Shown: positions 29,606-36,154 of the stretch, in pieces
Layout of the letters: every line of letters starts with the position of its first letter
Numbering within the stretch: the stretch's first letter is position 1
Notes under the pieces: model-generated
Told to the model about the DNA's origin: nothing
What the model saw: only the letters and a program-made list of their open reading frames with translations
Database searches by the model: none
Virus record (IMG/VR): IMGVR_UViG_3300040808_000116
Span: 1-45,371 of that record
DNA length: 45,371 nucleotides
Direction: 5' to 3' (one strand)
From: a virus
Position numbers and translations under genes: made by a program

Positions 29606-29907
29606 TGGCTGTAGAATATCGTGGAATTAAGTTTCCGGGTTACAACAAACCTATTAAAAGTAATCGTGAAGGCAAGAAGATGATGGTTCTTGCCAAGGAG
29701 GGTGACAAAGTTCGCCTGATTCATTTTGGTGCAACTGGCTATGGGCATAACTATAGCGCAGCTGCCCGTAAATCATTCCGTGCTAGACACAACTGTGACA
29801 CGGCGAATGATAAGTTGACTGCTCGTTATTGGGCTTGTCGGCATTTGTGGAAAGGTCCGGGTGGTAGCACAAAGTCTTCACCCAAATCTAGAAAAGGAAA
29901 ATACTAA
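29605..29907 (+). CDS. DUF6321-like small basic phage protein, 100 aa
   Basis: The pattern FPGYNKPIKSNREGKKMMVLAKEGDKVRLIHFGATGYGHNYSAAARKSFRARHNCDTANDKLTARYWACRHLW matches a family of small phage proteins (GYNKPK...VVAKEGDK...IRFG...SF+ARH...YWA). Two Cys and several His may bind zinc. Role is unknown; it is placed among small late genes. The basic tail (STKSSPKSRKGKY) may bind DNA. Confidence 0.78.
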   Translation: MAVEYRGIKFPGYNKPIKSNREGKKMMVLAKEGDKVRLIHFGATGYGHNYSAAARKSFRARHNCDTANDKLTARYWACRHLWKGPGGSTKSSPKSRKGKY

Positions 29908-30782
29908 TGGCTGCCCCTCTATTTTTCATGCTTGGTGCTACAGTTTTGCGCACTGTGGTTCCTGCTATCGGAAGAGAACTCACTAAACTTGGCGCAAAGA
30001 AAGTGTCACAGAAAGTTGCACAGGAAGCTGGCAAGAAAGTGACCAATGTAACATCTAACAATCTTGGAACTATTCGGACTGTTGCACGCCCAAAGAGTGG
30101 GGGTGGAGCTACAAAGACTGCGACAGAGACAGCGAAGAAAACCGCACCGAAGACTTCACCTAAAACTAGCGGAACAACTAAAGCCGCACCAAAACCAAAA
30201 GCAGATGCAAAGCCAAAGGCTGATACAAAACCAAAGCCAAGTCGTACTCAAGGCCGCAAGAAAAAAGCACCTGAACTGAAAGCTGATCCAAAGAAAGCAC
30301 CAGATTCTGTTAAGGCACGTGCTGCAGCAAAAAAGAAAGCAGCAGATAAGAAACCTGATGTATTGGGTGGTAAAGTACAACGTGGCTTGATTGCTGTTGC
30401 TACGACTGCTCCATTTATGATGGATACCAAGCCCAAGCAAACTGCCAAAGCAGATAGTGGTGGTAGACGCATTACTAGCACAGAACGTGCTGCTCTGTCA
30501 GACATGGGTGGTCAAGGGAAAAAGGAAGAGACTTTTGGTCAGGCATTTAAAAAAGCGTATGCCAAAGGCGTTGGCACAAAGTTTTCACACGGCGGCAAGG
30601 ACTATGTAGCCGTTAAGGACAGTGACGTTAAAAAAGCAGGTGCAGAAAGCCTACGTGATTATCTGAACAAGAAGGCAGGTAAAGCTAAAGGTGGTTACGC
30701 ATCTAAAAACAACAAAGGTGCAAATGACTATCGCATGGGCGGTATGTTGATGAGTGTACAGGACAGACGGAGAATGAAATAA
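29907..30782 (+). CDS. Lys/Ala/Pro-rich low-complexity protein, 291 aa
   Basis: The N-terminus has a hydrophobic segment (PLFFMLGATVLRTVVPAIG). Residues 50-150 are a low-complexity Lys/Pro/Ala/Thr tract (KTAPKTSPKTSGTTKAAPKPKADAKPKAD), and the C-terminus ends AKGGYASKNNKGANDYRMGGM, a GGYxxKxx tail shared with the next gene. A DNA-binding, virion-packaged protein is plausible from composition; no enzymatic motif is present. Confidence 0.7.
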   Translation: MAAPLFFMLGATVLRTVVPAIGRELTKLGAKKVSQKVAQEAGKKVTNVTSNNLGTIRTVARPKSGGGATKTATETAKKTAPKTSPKTSGTTKAAPKPKADAKPKADTKPKPSRTQGRKKKAPELKADPKKAPDSVKARAAAKKKAADKKPDVLGGKVQRGLIAVATTAPFMMDTKPKQTAKADSGGRRITSTERAALSDMGGQGKKEETFGQAFKKAYAKGVGTKFSHGGKDYVAVKDSDVKKAGAESLRDYLNKKAGKAKGGYASKNNKGANDYRMGGMLMSVQDRRRMK

Positions 30783-31174
30783 TGGGTTTGCGTGAACTAC
30801 TAGATGATCTTCTTCCTGTAGATACACCTGAAGAAGTTGCTAAAAAAATGATGGACTATGGACGTAAACATCCAGAAATGTCTGAAGCAGATGTTATTGA
30901 AATGTTTTCTGGCTCTATGAAACGTGCAAAGCGTAAACAGAAAGAGAAAGAGACAAAGAGTGCTATGGATACAGCAGAAGCCAAGCGTAAGATCACTAAA
31001 GCAGAGGGCAAATCTAAAGGTGGTTACATGAAGAAAACACAAATGGCTTACGGCGGTATGGCTGGTGGAAAGAAGCATATGTATCTTGCAGGTGGATCAG
31101 TTACGGAAAATCCCGGACTGAAGGCACTGAAGAAGGCAAGCCCAGAAGCCTACAATAAAATTACAGGTCAGTAA
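30782..31174 (+). CDS. small basic phage protein with GGY/GGM tail, 130 aa
   Basis: Its start overlaps the previous stop (TAATG). Residues 1-50 are helical (LRELLDDLLPVDTPEEVAKKMMDYGRKHPEMSEADVIEMF), followed by a Lys-rich coil and SKGGYMKKTQMAYGGMAGGKKHMYLAGGSV. The Gly-rich tail recurs in neighbouring genes and in many marine podoviruses. Function unknown. Confidence 0.72.
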   Translation: MGLRELLDDLLPVDTPEEVAKKMMDYGRKHPEMSEADVIEMFSGSMKRAKRKQKEKETKSAMDTAEAKRKITKAEGKSKGGYMKKTQMAYGGMAGGKKHMYLAGGSVTENPGLKALKKASPEAYNKITGQ

Positions 31175-31175
31175 G

Positions 31176-31445
31176 ATGGCTCCTCGTGTGCCTGCCAAGC
31201 GAAACTATCGCAAAGAATATGACAATTATCATTCTAGCCCAAAACAAAAACAGAATAGGGCTAGTAGAAATGCCGCACGTTCTAAACTCAAGAAGGCTGG
31301 TACAAATGTGCGTGGCAAAGATGTTGCACATAAGAATGGCAATCCAAAAGATAATCGGCGTAGTAACCTGACTGTGCAGACAGCATCACGTAATAGGTCT
31401 GTGCCTCGCACAAAAAATGCACGTAAAGCACGAGCAACAGCCTAA
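31176..31445 (+). CDS. small HNH-like basic protein, 89 aa
   Basis: The segment VAHKNGNPKDNRRSNLTVQTASRNRS resembles the second half of an HNH nuclease (H..NG...DNR..NL.......N), preceded by a basic helix (SSPKQKQNRASRNAARSKLKKAGTN). The core is incomplete, so nuclease activity is uncertain. It may be a degenerate homing nuclease or a packaging-linked DNA-binding protein. Confidence 0.7.
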   Translation: MAPRVPAKRNYRKEYDNYHSSPKQKQNRASRNAARSKLKKAGTNVRGKDVAHKNGNPKDNRRSNLTVQTASRNRSVPRTKNARKARATA

Positions 31446-31455
31446 AGGAAATAAT

Positions 31456-31677
31456 ATGAAATGGCTAGACAATCTATTGGTTCATCTGCACGTGAGTTTA
31501 AGAAACGAATTACACGACCGGGTAGACATTCTAAAAAACCTAATAAGCGTTACAAAACTAAAACGCACTTCGGTTAAATATCTTGGGTGGGGTTTGCTCT
31601 ATATGGGCAAGCCCTTCACCGCTATTGGTAATTGGTTCTGGAAATTACACAGAACTGTGTTGGACTGGAATAAATGA
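31456..31677 (+). CDS. Trp-rich small protein, 73 aa, overlapping a second ORF
   Basis: ATG 31456 follows AAAGGA by about seven bases. The C-terminal part is Trp/Gly-rich and amphipathic (KYLGWGLLYMGKPFTAIGNWFWKLHRTVLDW), possibly a membrane contact. The first 40 codons overlap the 38-aa frame beginning at 31461. Its stop overlaps the next gene start. Function unknown. Confidence 0.6.
   Translation: MKWLDNLLVHLHVSLRNELHDRVDILKNLISVTKLKRTSVKYLGWGLLYMGKPFTAIGNWFWKLHRTVLDWNK
31461..31577 (+). CDS. small basic protein in overlapping frame, 38 aa
   Basis: ATG 31461, five bases after the other start and in another frame, encodes MARQSIGSSAREFKKRITRP then GRHSKKPNKRYKTKTHFG. The RPGRHSKK...KYK pattern is like small basic proteins of marine phages. 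It shares the AAAGGA of the 73-aa gene, so the pair may be alternative products of one initiation region. Confidence 0.6.
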   Translation: MARQSIGSSAREFKKRITRPGRHSKKPNKRYKTKTHFG

Positions 31678-32423
31678 GCATAACAAGCTACCCACAATTG
31701 ATTGGAATGGGTGGGGGTGTTGGTTACTACCCCTACTTTGTACAGGTATCCCGTGGTCTTGTAAATGGTCACAAGCGCATATTCAAGTTCGGTCACAATC
31801 CTGAAATTCAAGACGTAGAAGAAACCATTTGGGATGGTGGGGGTATTTACACTTATCCTTCCAGTGCTGTGGCTATGACAGTGACTAGCGGTGCAGGTGC
31901 TACAGATAATGGTGTGCAAGTTAATGTTGCAGGTCTGGATGGTGATTATAATGAAGTCAACGAGACTGTTACACTGGCTGGTAGTGGTACGGCTACAACA
32001 ACACAAACATTCCTGCGGGTTAATCGCTGTTTCATAGCGGGGTCTACTGCTCCCACTGATGACGTAACTGTAGCCAATGGTGGCACTACTTATGCACAGA
32101 TTACCAATGGTGAAAACCAAACCTTGATGACAGTGTGGACTGTACCCGCTGGATATACAGCATATCTACTAGCATTGGATGCTACTGCGTTTACAGAACA
32201 GAACAACAAGGTTGCTACAATGCGTTATCTTACACGGGAACTTAATGGTGTGTTCCGCGTTAAAAATAAGTTTGATTTGTTTCAGGCAGCGTTTCATCAG
32301 AACTACATTACGCCTGAACCTATTTTAGAAAAGACAGACATTGAGTTCCGCGCTGTAGCCACTAGTTCTAATGCAGACTTACGTGTAGCTGCTTCAATGG
32401 ACATTCTTTACATAGAGAACTAA
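31674..32423 (+). CDS. virion structural protein, 249 aa
   Basis: Begins MSITSYPQLIGMGGGVGYYPYFVQ and is rich in Gly, Thr, Val and aromatics, with a beta pattern throughout (VAMTVTSGAGATDNGVQVNVAGLDGDYNEVNETVTLAGSGTATTT). It is probably a beta-sandwich of a tail spike, fiber or head protein. I recall similar proteins in pelagiphage- and HMO-2011-type genomes annotated as structural. The next gene (112 aa) has a matching beta composition and may form part of the same structure. Confidence 0.75.
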   Translation: MSITSYPQLIGMGGGVGYYPYFVQVSRGLVNGHKRIFKFGHNPEIQDVEETIWDGGGIYTYPSSAVAMTVTSGAGATDNGVQVNVAGLDGDYNEVNETVTLAGSGTATTTQTFLRVNRCFIAGSTAPTDDVTVANGGTTYAQITNGENQTLMTVWTVPAGYTAYLLALDATAFTEQNNKVATMRYLTRELNGVFRVKNKFDLFQAAFHQNYITPEPILEKTDIEFRAVATSSNADLRVAASMDILYIEN

Positions 32424-32424
32424 T

Positions 32425-32763
32425 ATGGAAACAAAGAACCGCACCGTTGGACTTGAACTGACCACAAGCAATGCAGACATCTATACTGTACCATCAAACT
32501 ATGAAGCAGAGGTGGACAGTATCTTTATCAGCAATGCCAGTTCATCTAATGTAACATTTAGCCTAGACTGGTATGATGCTCAATCAACTACATATTACAC
32601 CATGGCTGAAACAGTTGAGTTGCTAGGCAATTCAATGCTTCAGATTAACGATGACCCATTATGGTTGTTTAAAGGTGACAAATTGCGTGGTCTTGCCAGC
32701 GTAGGCAGTGCCGTAACTGTTACTGTAAAACTTAAAGAATCATATCTACCTCAACGGAGTTAA
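32425..32763 (+). CDS. small beta-rich structural protein, 112 aa
   Basis: Begins two bases after the previous stop. Sequence METKNRTVGLELTTSNADIYTVPSNYEAEVDSIFISNASSSNVTFSLDWYDAQ reads as a beta-sandwich, typical of head-decoration or fiber-attachment proteins. A virion location is inferred; no family certain. Confidence 0.7.
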   Translation: METKNRTVGLELTTSNADIYTVPSNYEAEVDSIFISNASSSNVTFSLDWYDAQSTTYYTMAETVELLGNSMLQINDDPLWLFKGDKLRGLASVGSAVTVTVKLKESYLPQRS

Positions 32764-32768
32764 AGGAG

Positions 32769-33131
32769 ATGCCGCTTACATCTAAAGGAAAAAAGATTAA
32801 ATCTGCTATGACCAAGCAATATGGGGAGAAAAAAGGTGAGAGAGTTTTCTACGGGGCAGCACAAAGAGGCACGATTAGCGGCGTGGAGAAGGAACAAAAA
32901 GAATACAAGAAAGGTGGCAGCGTTAGAAAAACTAGCAAATCGAAGGTCACTAAAAAGAAGAGCAAAAGTAGAGTTAATGAGGCTGGCAACTACACTAAAC
33001 CCGCATTAAGAAAAAGATTATTTGAAAAGATTAAGGCTGGCAGCAAAGGTGGTAAGCCCGGTCAGTGGTCAGCACGTAAGGCACAGATGCTAGCACGTGA
33101 ATACAAGGCAGCAGGGGGTGGCTACAAATGA
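32769..33131 (+). CDS. DUF5872-like basic phage protein, 120 aa
   Basis: AAAGGAG precedes the ATG closely. Two segments are family-like: TSKGKKIKSAMTKQYGEKKGERVFYGAAQRGTISGVE and VNEAGNYTKPALRKRLFEKIKAGSKGGKPGQWSARKAQMLAREYKAAGGGYK. Both occur in small phage and bacterial proteins of unknown function. The middle is Lys/Ser-rich. It is highly basic and may bind DNA. Confidence 0.8.
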   Translation: MPLTSKGKKIKSAMTKQYGEKKGERVFYGAAQRGTISGVEKEQKEYKKGGSVRKTSKSKVTKKKSKSRVNEAGNYTKPALRKRLFEKIKAGSKGGKPGQWSARKAQMLAREYKAAGGGYK

Positions 33132-33132
33132 T

Positions 33133-33360
33133 ATGCAACACGTCTTCCTGCTATTGGTATATCTAGGTACAGGAGATACCAGACAATTAATTAGTAATGA
33201 CATGTACTTTGAGAGCGTAACAGAATGCAATTACTTTGCATCTGAATTAGCGAAGAGGTATGGCAACTATAGATACTATTCACTTATAGACCCAAAAGAT
33301 AGAGTCACAACCTACTGTGTACCTAAATACGTAAACCCCGACAACGTAAGGATATACTGA
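33133..33360 (+). CDS. small Cys-containing protein, 75 aa
   Basis: ATG 33133 just after the previous stop gives MQHVFLLLVYLGTGDTRQLISNDMYFESVTECNYFASELAKRYGNYRYYSLIDPKDRVTTYCVPKY. The N-terminal 12 residues are hydrophobic. Layout and spaced Cys recall the 65-aa gene at 29408. Weak ribosome binding site. Its stop overlaps the next start. Confidence 0.65.
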   Translation: MQHVFLLLVYLGTGDTRQLISNDMYFESVTECNYFASELAKRYGNYRYYSLIDPKDRVTTYCVPKYVNPDNVRIY

Positions 33361-33839
33361 TGGACCCCGTTACCGCAATGGCGACAGCCTCTGCAGCATT
33401 CAACACAATCAAAAAAGGTTTTCAAGTAGGACGTGACATCGAACAGATGGCATCGGACTTGGGGCGTTGGATGGGTGCATTGTCTGATATTGAACAGGCA
33501 GAGAAAGAAGCCAAGAACCCGCCTATCTTTAAGAAGTTATTTGCTGGCAAGAGTATTGAACAAGAGGCTATGGAAGCATTTGCTGCTAAACGCAAAGCAC
33601 AGCAGCAGCGAGATGAACTTAAACAGTGGATGCAGTACACAATAAGTTCTACTGCTTGGGATGAACTGGTTAAGATGGAAGGGCAGATACGAAAGCAAAG
33701 ACAAGAGACACTCTATCGTCAGCGTGAACGCAGACAAAAGTTTATTGAGTTTGTTGTTATAGGCATTGCTTGTTTGTTTGGAATTGGAATCCTTGGTATA
33801 CTTGTGTATTGGGGAATGAAGAATAGAGGAATGGTTTAA
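33360..33839 (+). CDS. conserved phage membrane-anchored coiled-coil protein, 159 aa
   Basis: The start overlaps the stop before it (ATGGAC after TGA). The N-terminal region (DPVTAMATASAAFNTIKKGFQVGRDIEQMASDLGRWMGALSDIEQAEKEAKNPP) is conserved in marine podo- and myoviruses as I recall. A long charged helix follows, and one C-terminal membrane span (FVVIGIACLFGIGILGILVYW). Position just before the lysis genes suggests a lysis or injection role; unproven. Confidence 0.8.
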   Translation: MDPVTAMATASAAFNTIKKGFQVGRDIEQMASDLGRWMGALSDIEQAEKEAKNPPIFKKLFAGKSIEQEAMEAFAAKRKAQQQRDELKQWMQYTISSTAWDELVKMEGQIRKQRQETLYRQRERRQKFIEFVVIGIACLFGIGILGILVYWGMKNRGMV

Positions 33840-34087
33840 TGGCACTCAAAGGTCCACAAAAGAGTTTAAAAGCATGGACTAAACAAAAGTGGCGTACTAA
33901 AAGTGGACAGCCTTCTGCAAAGACAGGTGAACGCTACCTTCCTGAAAAAGCAATAAAGTCCTTGACAAGTGCAGAATATTCTGCTACAACTAGAGCCAAA
34001 AGGGAAGGTACACGTGCAGGAAAACAATTTGTACGACAACCAGAATCAATTGCAAAAAAGACTGCGAGATTTCGCAGAGGAATGTAA
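33839..34087 (+). CDS. small conserved basic protein, 82 aa
   Basis: The start overlaps the previous stop (TAATGG). The sequence KGPQKSLKAWTKQKWRTKSGQPSAKTGERYLPEKAIKSLTSAEYSATTRAKREGTRAGKQF is characteristic of a small phage protein family of unknown function, found beside other late small genes. Very basic; DNA or RNA binding is plausible. Confidence 0.85.
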   Translation: MALKGPQKSLKAWTKQKWRTKSGQPSAKTGERYLPEKAIKSLTSAEYSATTRAKREGTRAGKQFVRQPESIAKKTARFRRGM

Positions 34088-34097
34088 CATTAGACTT

Positions 34098-34196
34098 ATG
34101 CGAGAAGAAGTACCCGATTGGGAATCTCGATTAGAATTGTTACAATTTATTATAGGACAGAAATATGCTAAACTTGCTAATAGGTCCAGTAGCTGA
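34098..34196 (+). CDS. possible tiny protein overlapping the holin start, 32 aa
   Basis: ATG 34098 opens a 32-codon frame (MREEVPDWESRLELLQFIIG...) that fills the 77-base gap before the holin gene and overlaps it. It has no good ribosome binding site, but its composition is protein-like and the frame is open further upstream. Low confidence. Confidence 0.3.
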   Translation: MREEVPDWESRLELLQFIIGQKYAKLANRSSS

Positions 34197-34548
34197 ACTA
34201 GCGGGGACATGGTTGAATGGAAAAGTTGAAAAGACTAAAGCAGAGACTGCTACCAAAGTGGCGAAAGCTAAAGCGGAAGCTGTCATCATGGAAAAAAAGG
34301 CAACAGGCGAGATTGATTGGGATTTGGAAATGGCTAAAGGGTCGGCTAACTCGTGGAAAGACGAGTGGCTGACAATTCTATTTAGCATTCCACTAATACT
34401 TGCTTTTATTCCGGGAATGGAAGATGTCGTCAAAAACGGATTCACGCAACTTGAAGCAATGCCAGAATGGTATCAGTATTCTGTCGGAGTCATCGTTGCT
34501 GCTTCTTTTGGCGTACGTTCGGCTACAAAATTCTTTGGTAAAAAATAA
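34165..34548 (+). CDS. holin of the 3TM gene-transfer-agent type, 127 aa
   Basis: N-terminal amphipathic helix, a charged Ala/Lys helix (VEKTKAETATKVAKAKAEAVIMEKKATGEIDWDLEMAKGSANSW), then hydrophobic spans (WLTILFSIPLILAFIPGMEDV and YSVGVIVAASFGVRSA). This matches the GTA-type 3TM holin family common in alphaproteobacterial phages and gene transfer agents. It should permeabilise the inner membrane so the lysozyme reaches peptidoglycan. Ribosome binding site AGGACAGAAAT. Confidence 0.88.
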   Translation: MLNLLIGPVAELAGTWLNGKVEKTKAETATKVAKAKAEAVIMEKKATGEIDWDLEMAKGSANSWKDEWLTILFSIPLILAFIPGMEDVVKNGFTQLEAMPEWYQYSVGVIVAASFGVRSATKFFGKK

Positions 34549-34787
34549 TGGCCGCAGAAAAGATACTTGAATGGAAACTGTTACCAAGATTTATGATGCT
34601 CGTAATGACGCTTATGAGTTGGCGTGTAGTCGAGTGGTTCATGTCCTTACCAGAACCCAGTGCAGCACAGGCTGGTTTAGTATCTGTGGTAACTGGCGCA
34701 ATGACAGGGGCATTCGCTGTGTGGATGAACCACGAAGGCAAACATCCGGGTAGTTCCAATCATCGGATTAGTGAGACACGTAAATGA
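34548..34787 (+). CDS. second small membrane protein, holin-like, 79 aa
   Basis: The start overlaps the holin stop (TAATGG). Two hydrophobic helices (LLPRFMMLVMTLMSWRVVEWFM and AAQAGLVSVVTGAMTGAFAVWM) and a basic, His-rich C-terminus make a class II holin or antiholin-like topology. It lies between the 3TM holin and lysozyme, so a lysis-timing role is likely, although no specific family is certain. Confidence 0.75.
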   Translation: MAAEKILEWKLLPRFMMLVMTLMSWRVVEWFMSLPEPSAAQAGLVSVVTGAMTGAFAVWMNHEGKHPGSSNHRISETRK

Positions 34788-35269
34788 AATATGATAAAAC
34801 CAAACTGATTGAAGAACTCATTAAACATGAGGGAATGGTGCTTACAGTGTATCAAGACACATTGGGCATTGACACAATTGGTATTGGAAGAAACCTAGAA
34901 GACCGTGGTATTAGTAAGGAAGAACTAGATGATTTAGATATTCCTACTATTGACCATATTTATGAGTATGGTATTACAGAAGCTGATGCGGTCTATCTAG
35001 CAGAGAATGACGTGCAAATAGTCGAAAATGAACTGTTAAGTGCGCACCCTTGCGTAGACGGGCTTGACTCTGTACGTCAACTTGTACTTGTAGACATGGC
35101 ATTTAATATGGGTGTACCAAGATTACGCAAGTTTAAAAAGATGTGGGCAGCAGTTCACGAAAATGATTTTGCTACTGCAGCAAAAGAAATGCTTGACAGC
35201 AGGTGGGCAAATCAGGTAAAATCACGTAGTACAAAATTAGCACACGCTATGCACTCTGGAGAGATGTAA
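34784..35269 (+). CDS. T4-type lysozyme (GH24 endolysin), 161 aa
   Basis: Cleaves the glycan strands of peptidoglycan at lysis. The catalytic triad is visible: Glu in IKHEG (near residue 15), Asp in YQDTLGIDTIGIGR, and Thr in the following TIGIGR. LVDMAFNMGVPRLRKFKKMW and SRWANQVKSRSTKLAHAM are the usual C-terminal signatures. There is no signal peptide, so export depends on the adjacent holins. It overlaps the preceding gene by four bases. Confidence 0.94.
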   Translation: MKYDKTKLIEELIKHEGMVLTVYQDTLGIDTIGIGRNLEDRGISKEELDDLDIPTIDHIYEYGITEADAVYLAENDVQIVENELLSAHPCVDGLDSVRQLVLVDMAFNMGVPRLRKFKKMWAAVHENDFATAAKEMLDSRWANQVKSRSTKLAHAMHSGEM

Positions 35270-35355
35270 TGTATAAAAAGTTTAAACCATGTAAAGGTTG
35301 TCCGACTCCTGCTAATTGTAAAGCAGTTGGTGGCTGTCAAAACAAAGGCAAATAA
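35269..35355 (+). CDS. tiny Cys-rich protein, 28 aa
   Basis: ATG 35269 overlaps the lysozyme stop (TAATG). The peptide MYKKFKPCKGCPTPANCKAVGGCQNKGK has a CxxCPxPxxCxxxGxC spacing likely to bind one metal ion. Small Cys peptides of this type occur in other phages as I recall. Between lysozyme and terminase. Confidence 0.7.
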   Translation: MYKKFKPCKGCPTPANCKAVGGCQNKGK

Positions 35356-35356
35356 C

Positions 35357-35401
35357 ATGTGGCCTTATAACGAAGAAGAGAGAAAATGGCTAGAGAACTA
35401 A
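35357..35401 (+). CDS. possible 14-aa leader peptide before terminase small subunit
   Basis: ATG 35357 encodes MWPYNEEERKWLEN and ends inside the start of the terminase small subunit gene, overlapping it by 16 bases. A coupling leader peptide is possible. Its own ribosome binding site is absent, so it may be chance. Confidence 0.35.
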   Translation: MWPYNEEERKWLEN

Positions 35402-35760
35402 ATGAACGCCAACAGAAGTTTCTTGACGTTCTCTTTGAGGACGCTGGCGGTGACGTAGTTGCCGCAAAGAAACTGGCTGGCTATTCAGAAAATACGCCAA
35501 CAACTGCAATTGTCAAAGGTCTTAAAGAAGAGATTCTTGAGGCTACACAAATGTATATGGCACGTAATGCACCTAAAGCGGCTATGGCTATGACTGGCGC
35601 ACTGTACGATCCAACTGAACTTGGTATTCGTGATAAGATGTCTGCTGCCAAAGAACTGCTTGACCGCACTGGCTTGATTAAGACAGAGAAAGTGCAAGTA
35701 GAAGCCGCAGGTGGTGTTATGCTTATGCCAGCAAAAGCACCTATAGAAGACGATGACTAG
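35386..35760 (+). CDS. terS: terminase small subunit, 124 aa
   Basis: The N-terminal helix-turn-helix region NERQQKFLDVLFEDAGGDVVAAKKLAGYSENTPTTAIVKGLKEEILEATQMYM matches small terminase subunits, which recognise viral DNA and load the large subunit. The C-terminus is flexible and acidic. Followed by a probable accessory protein and the large subunit. Confidence 0.85.
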   Translation: MARELNERQQKFLDVLFEDAGGDVVAAKKLAGYSENTPTTAIVKGLKEEILEATQMYMARNAPKAAMAMTGALYDPTELGIRDKMSAAKELLDRTGLIKTEKVQVEAAGGVMLMPAKAPIEDDD

Positions 35761-36154
35761 AAGCATAGGGCAGTGGAAACTTCCACAGCCAACAGATATT
35801 AAAGAAGACAACGAATGGGTACAGATACCTCGTATTGCACGGACTGTACCATTTGGTTATCAGCAAAATGAACAAGACCCCGACATTCTTGACCCAATAC
35901 CAACTGAATTAGATTTGCTAGAAAAAGCAAGAAAGCATGTAAATCAATACTCGTATCGTGAAGTAGCAAACTGGTTAAGCACAAATACAGGCAGATACAT
36001 ATCTCACGTAGGTTTAAGAAAACGGTTACAGAATGAGCGACAACGTAAGAACAAAGCTGCAAGCCTCCGCAAGTGGGCAGAATATGCGCAAACGGCAATT
36101 GCCAAAGCGCAAGAAATCGAAGAAGCAAGAACAGGCGCAAAAGCCAGCGGTTGA
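35753..36154 (+). CDS. terminase-associated HTH protein, 133 aa
   Basis: Overlaps the small subunit by eight bases. A proline-rich N-terminus (QWKLPQPTDIKEDNEWVQIPRIARTVPFGYQQ) is followed by a helix-turn-helix-like segment (YSYREVANWLSTNTGRYISHVGLRKRLQNERQRK) and a basic Ala-rich helix. Related proteins sit between the terminase subunits in several marine podoviruses as I recall. Probable DNA-recognition helper for packaging. Confidence 0.72.
   Translation: MTRSIGQWKLPQPTDIKEDNEWVQIPRIARTVPFGYQQNEQDPDILDPIPTELDLLEKARKHVNQYSYREVANWLSTNTGRYISHVGLRKRLQNERQRKNKAASLRKWAEYAQTAIAKAQEIEEARTGAKASG

Noticed and set aside
31599-32120. Minus-strand ORF of 173 codons
   Set aside because: It is antisense to a structural gene and is Cys/Thr/Ser-rich, with no start signals; rejected as a shadow.
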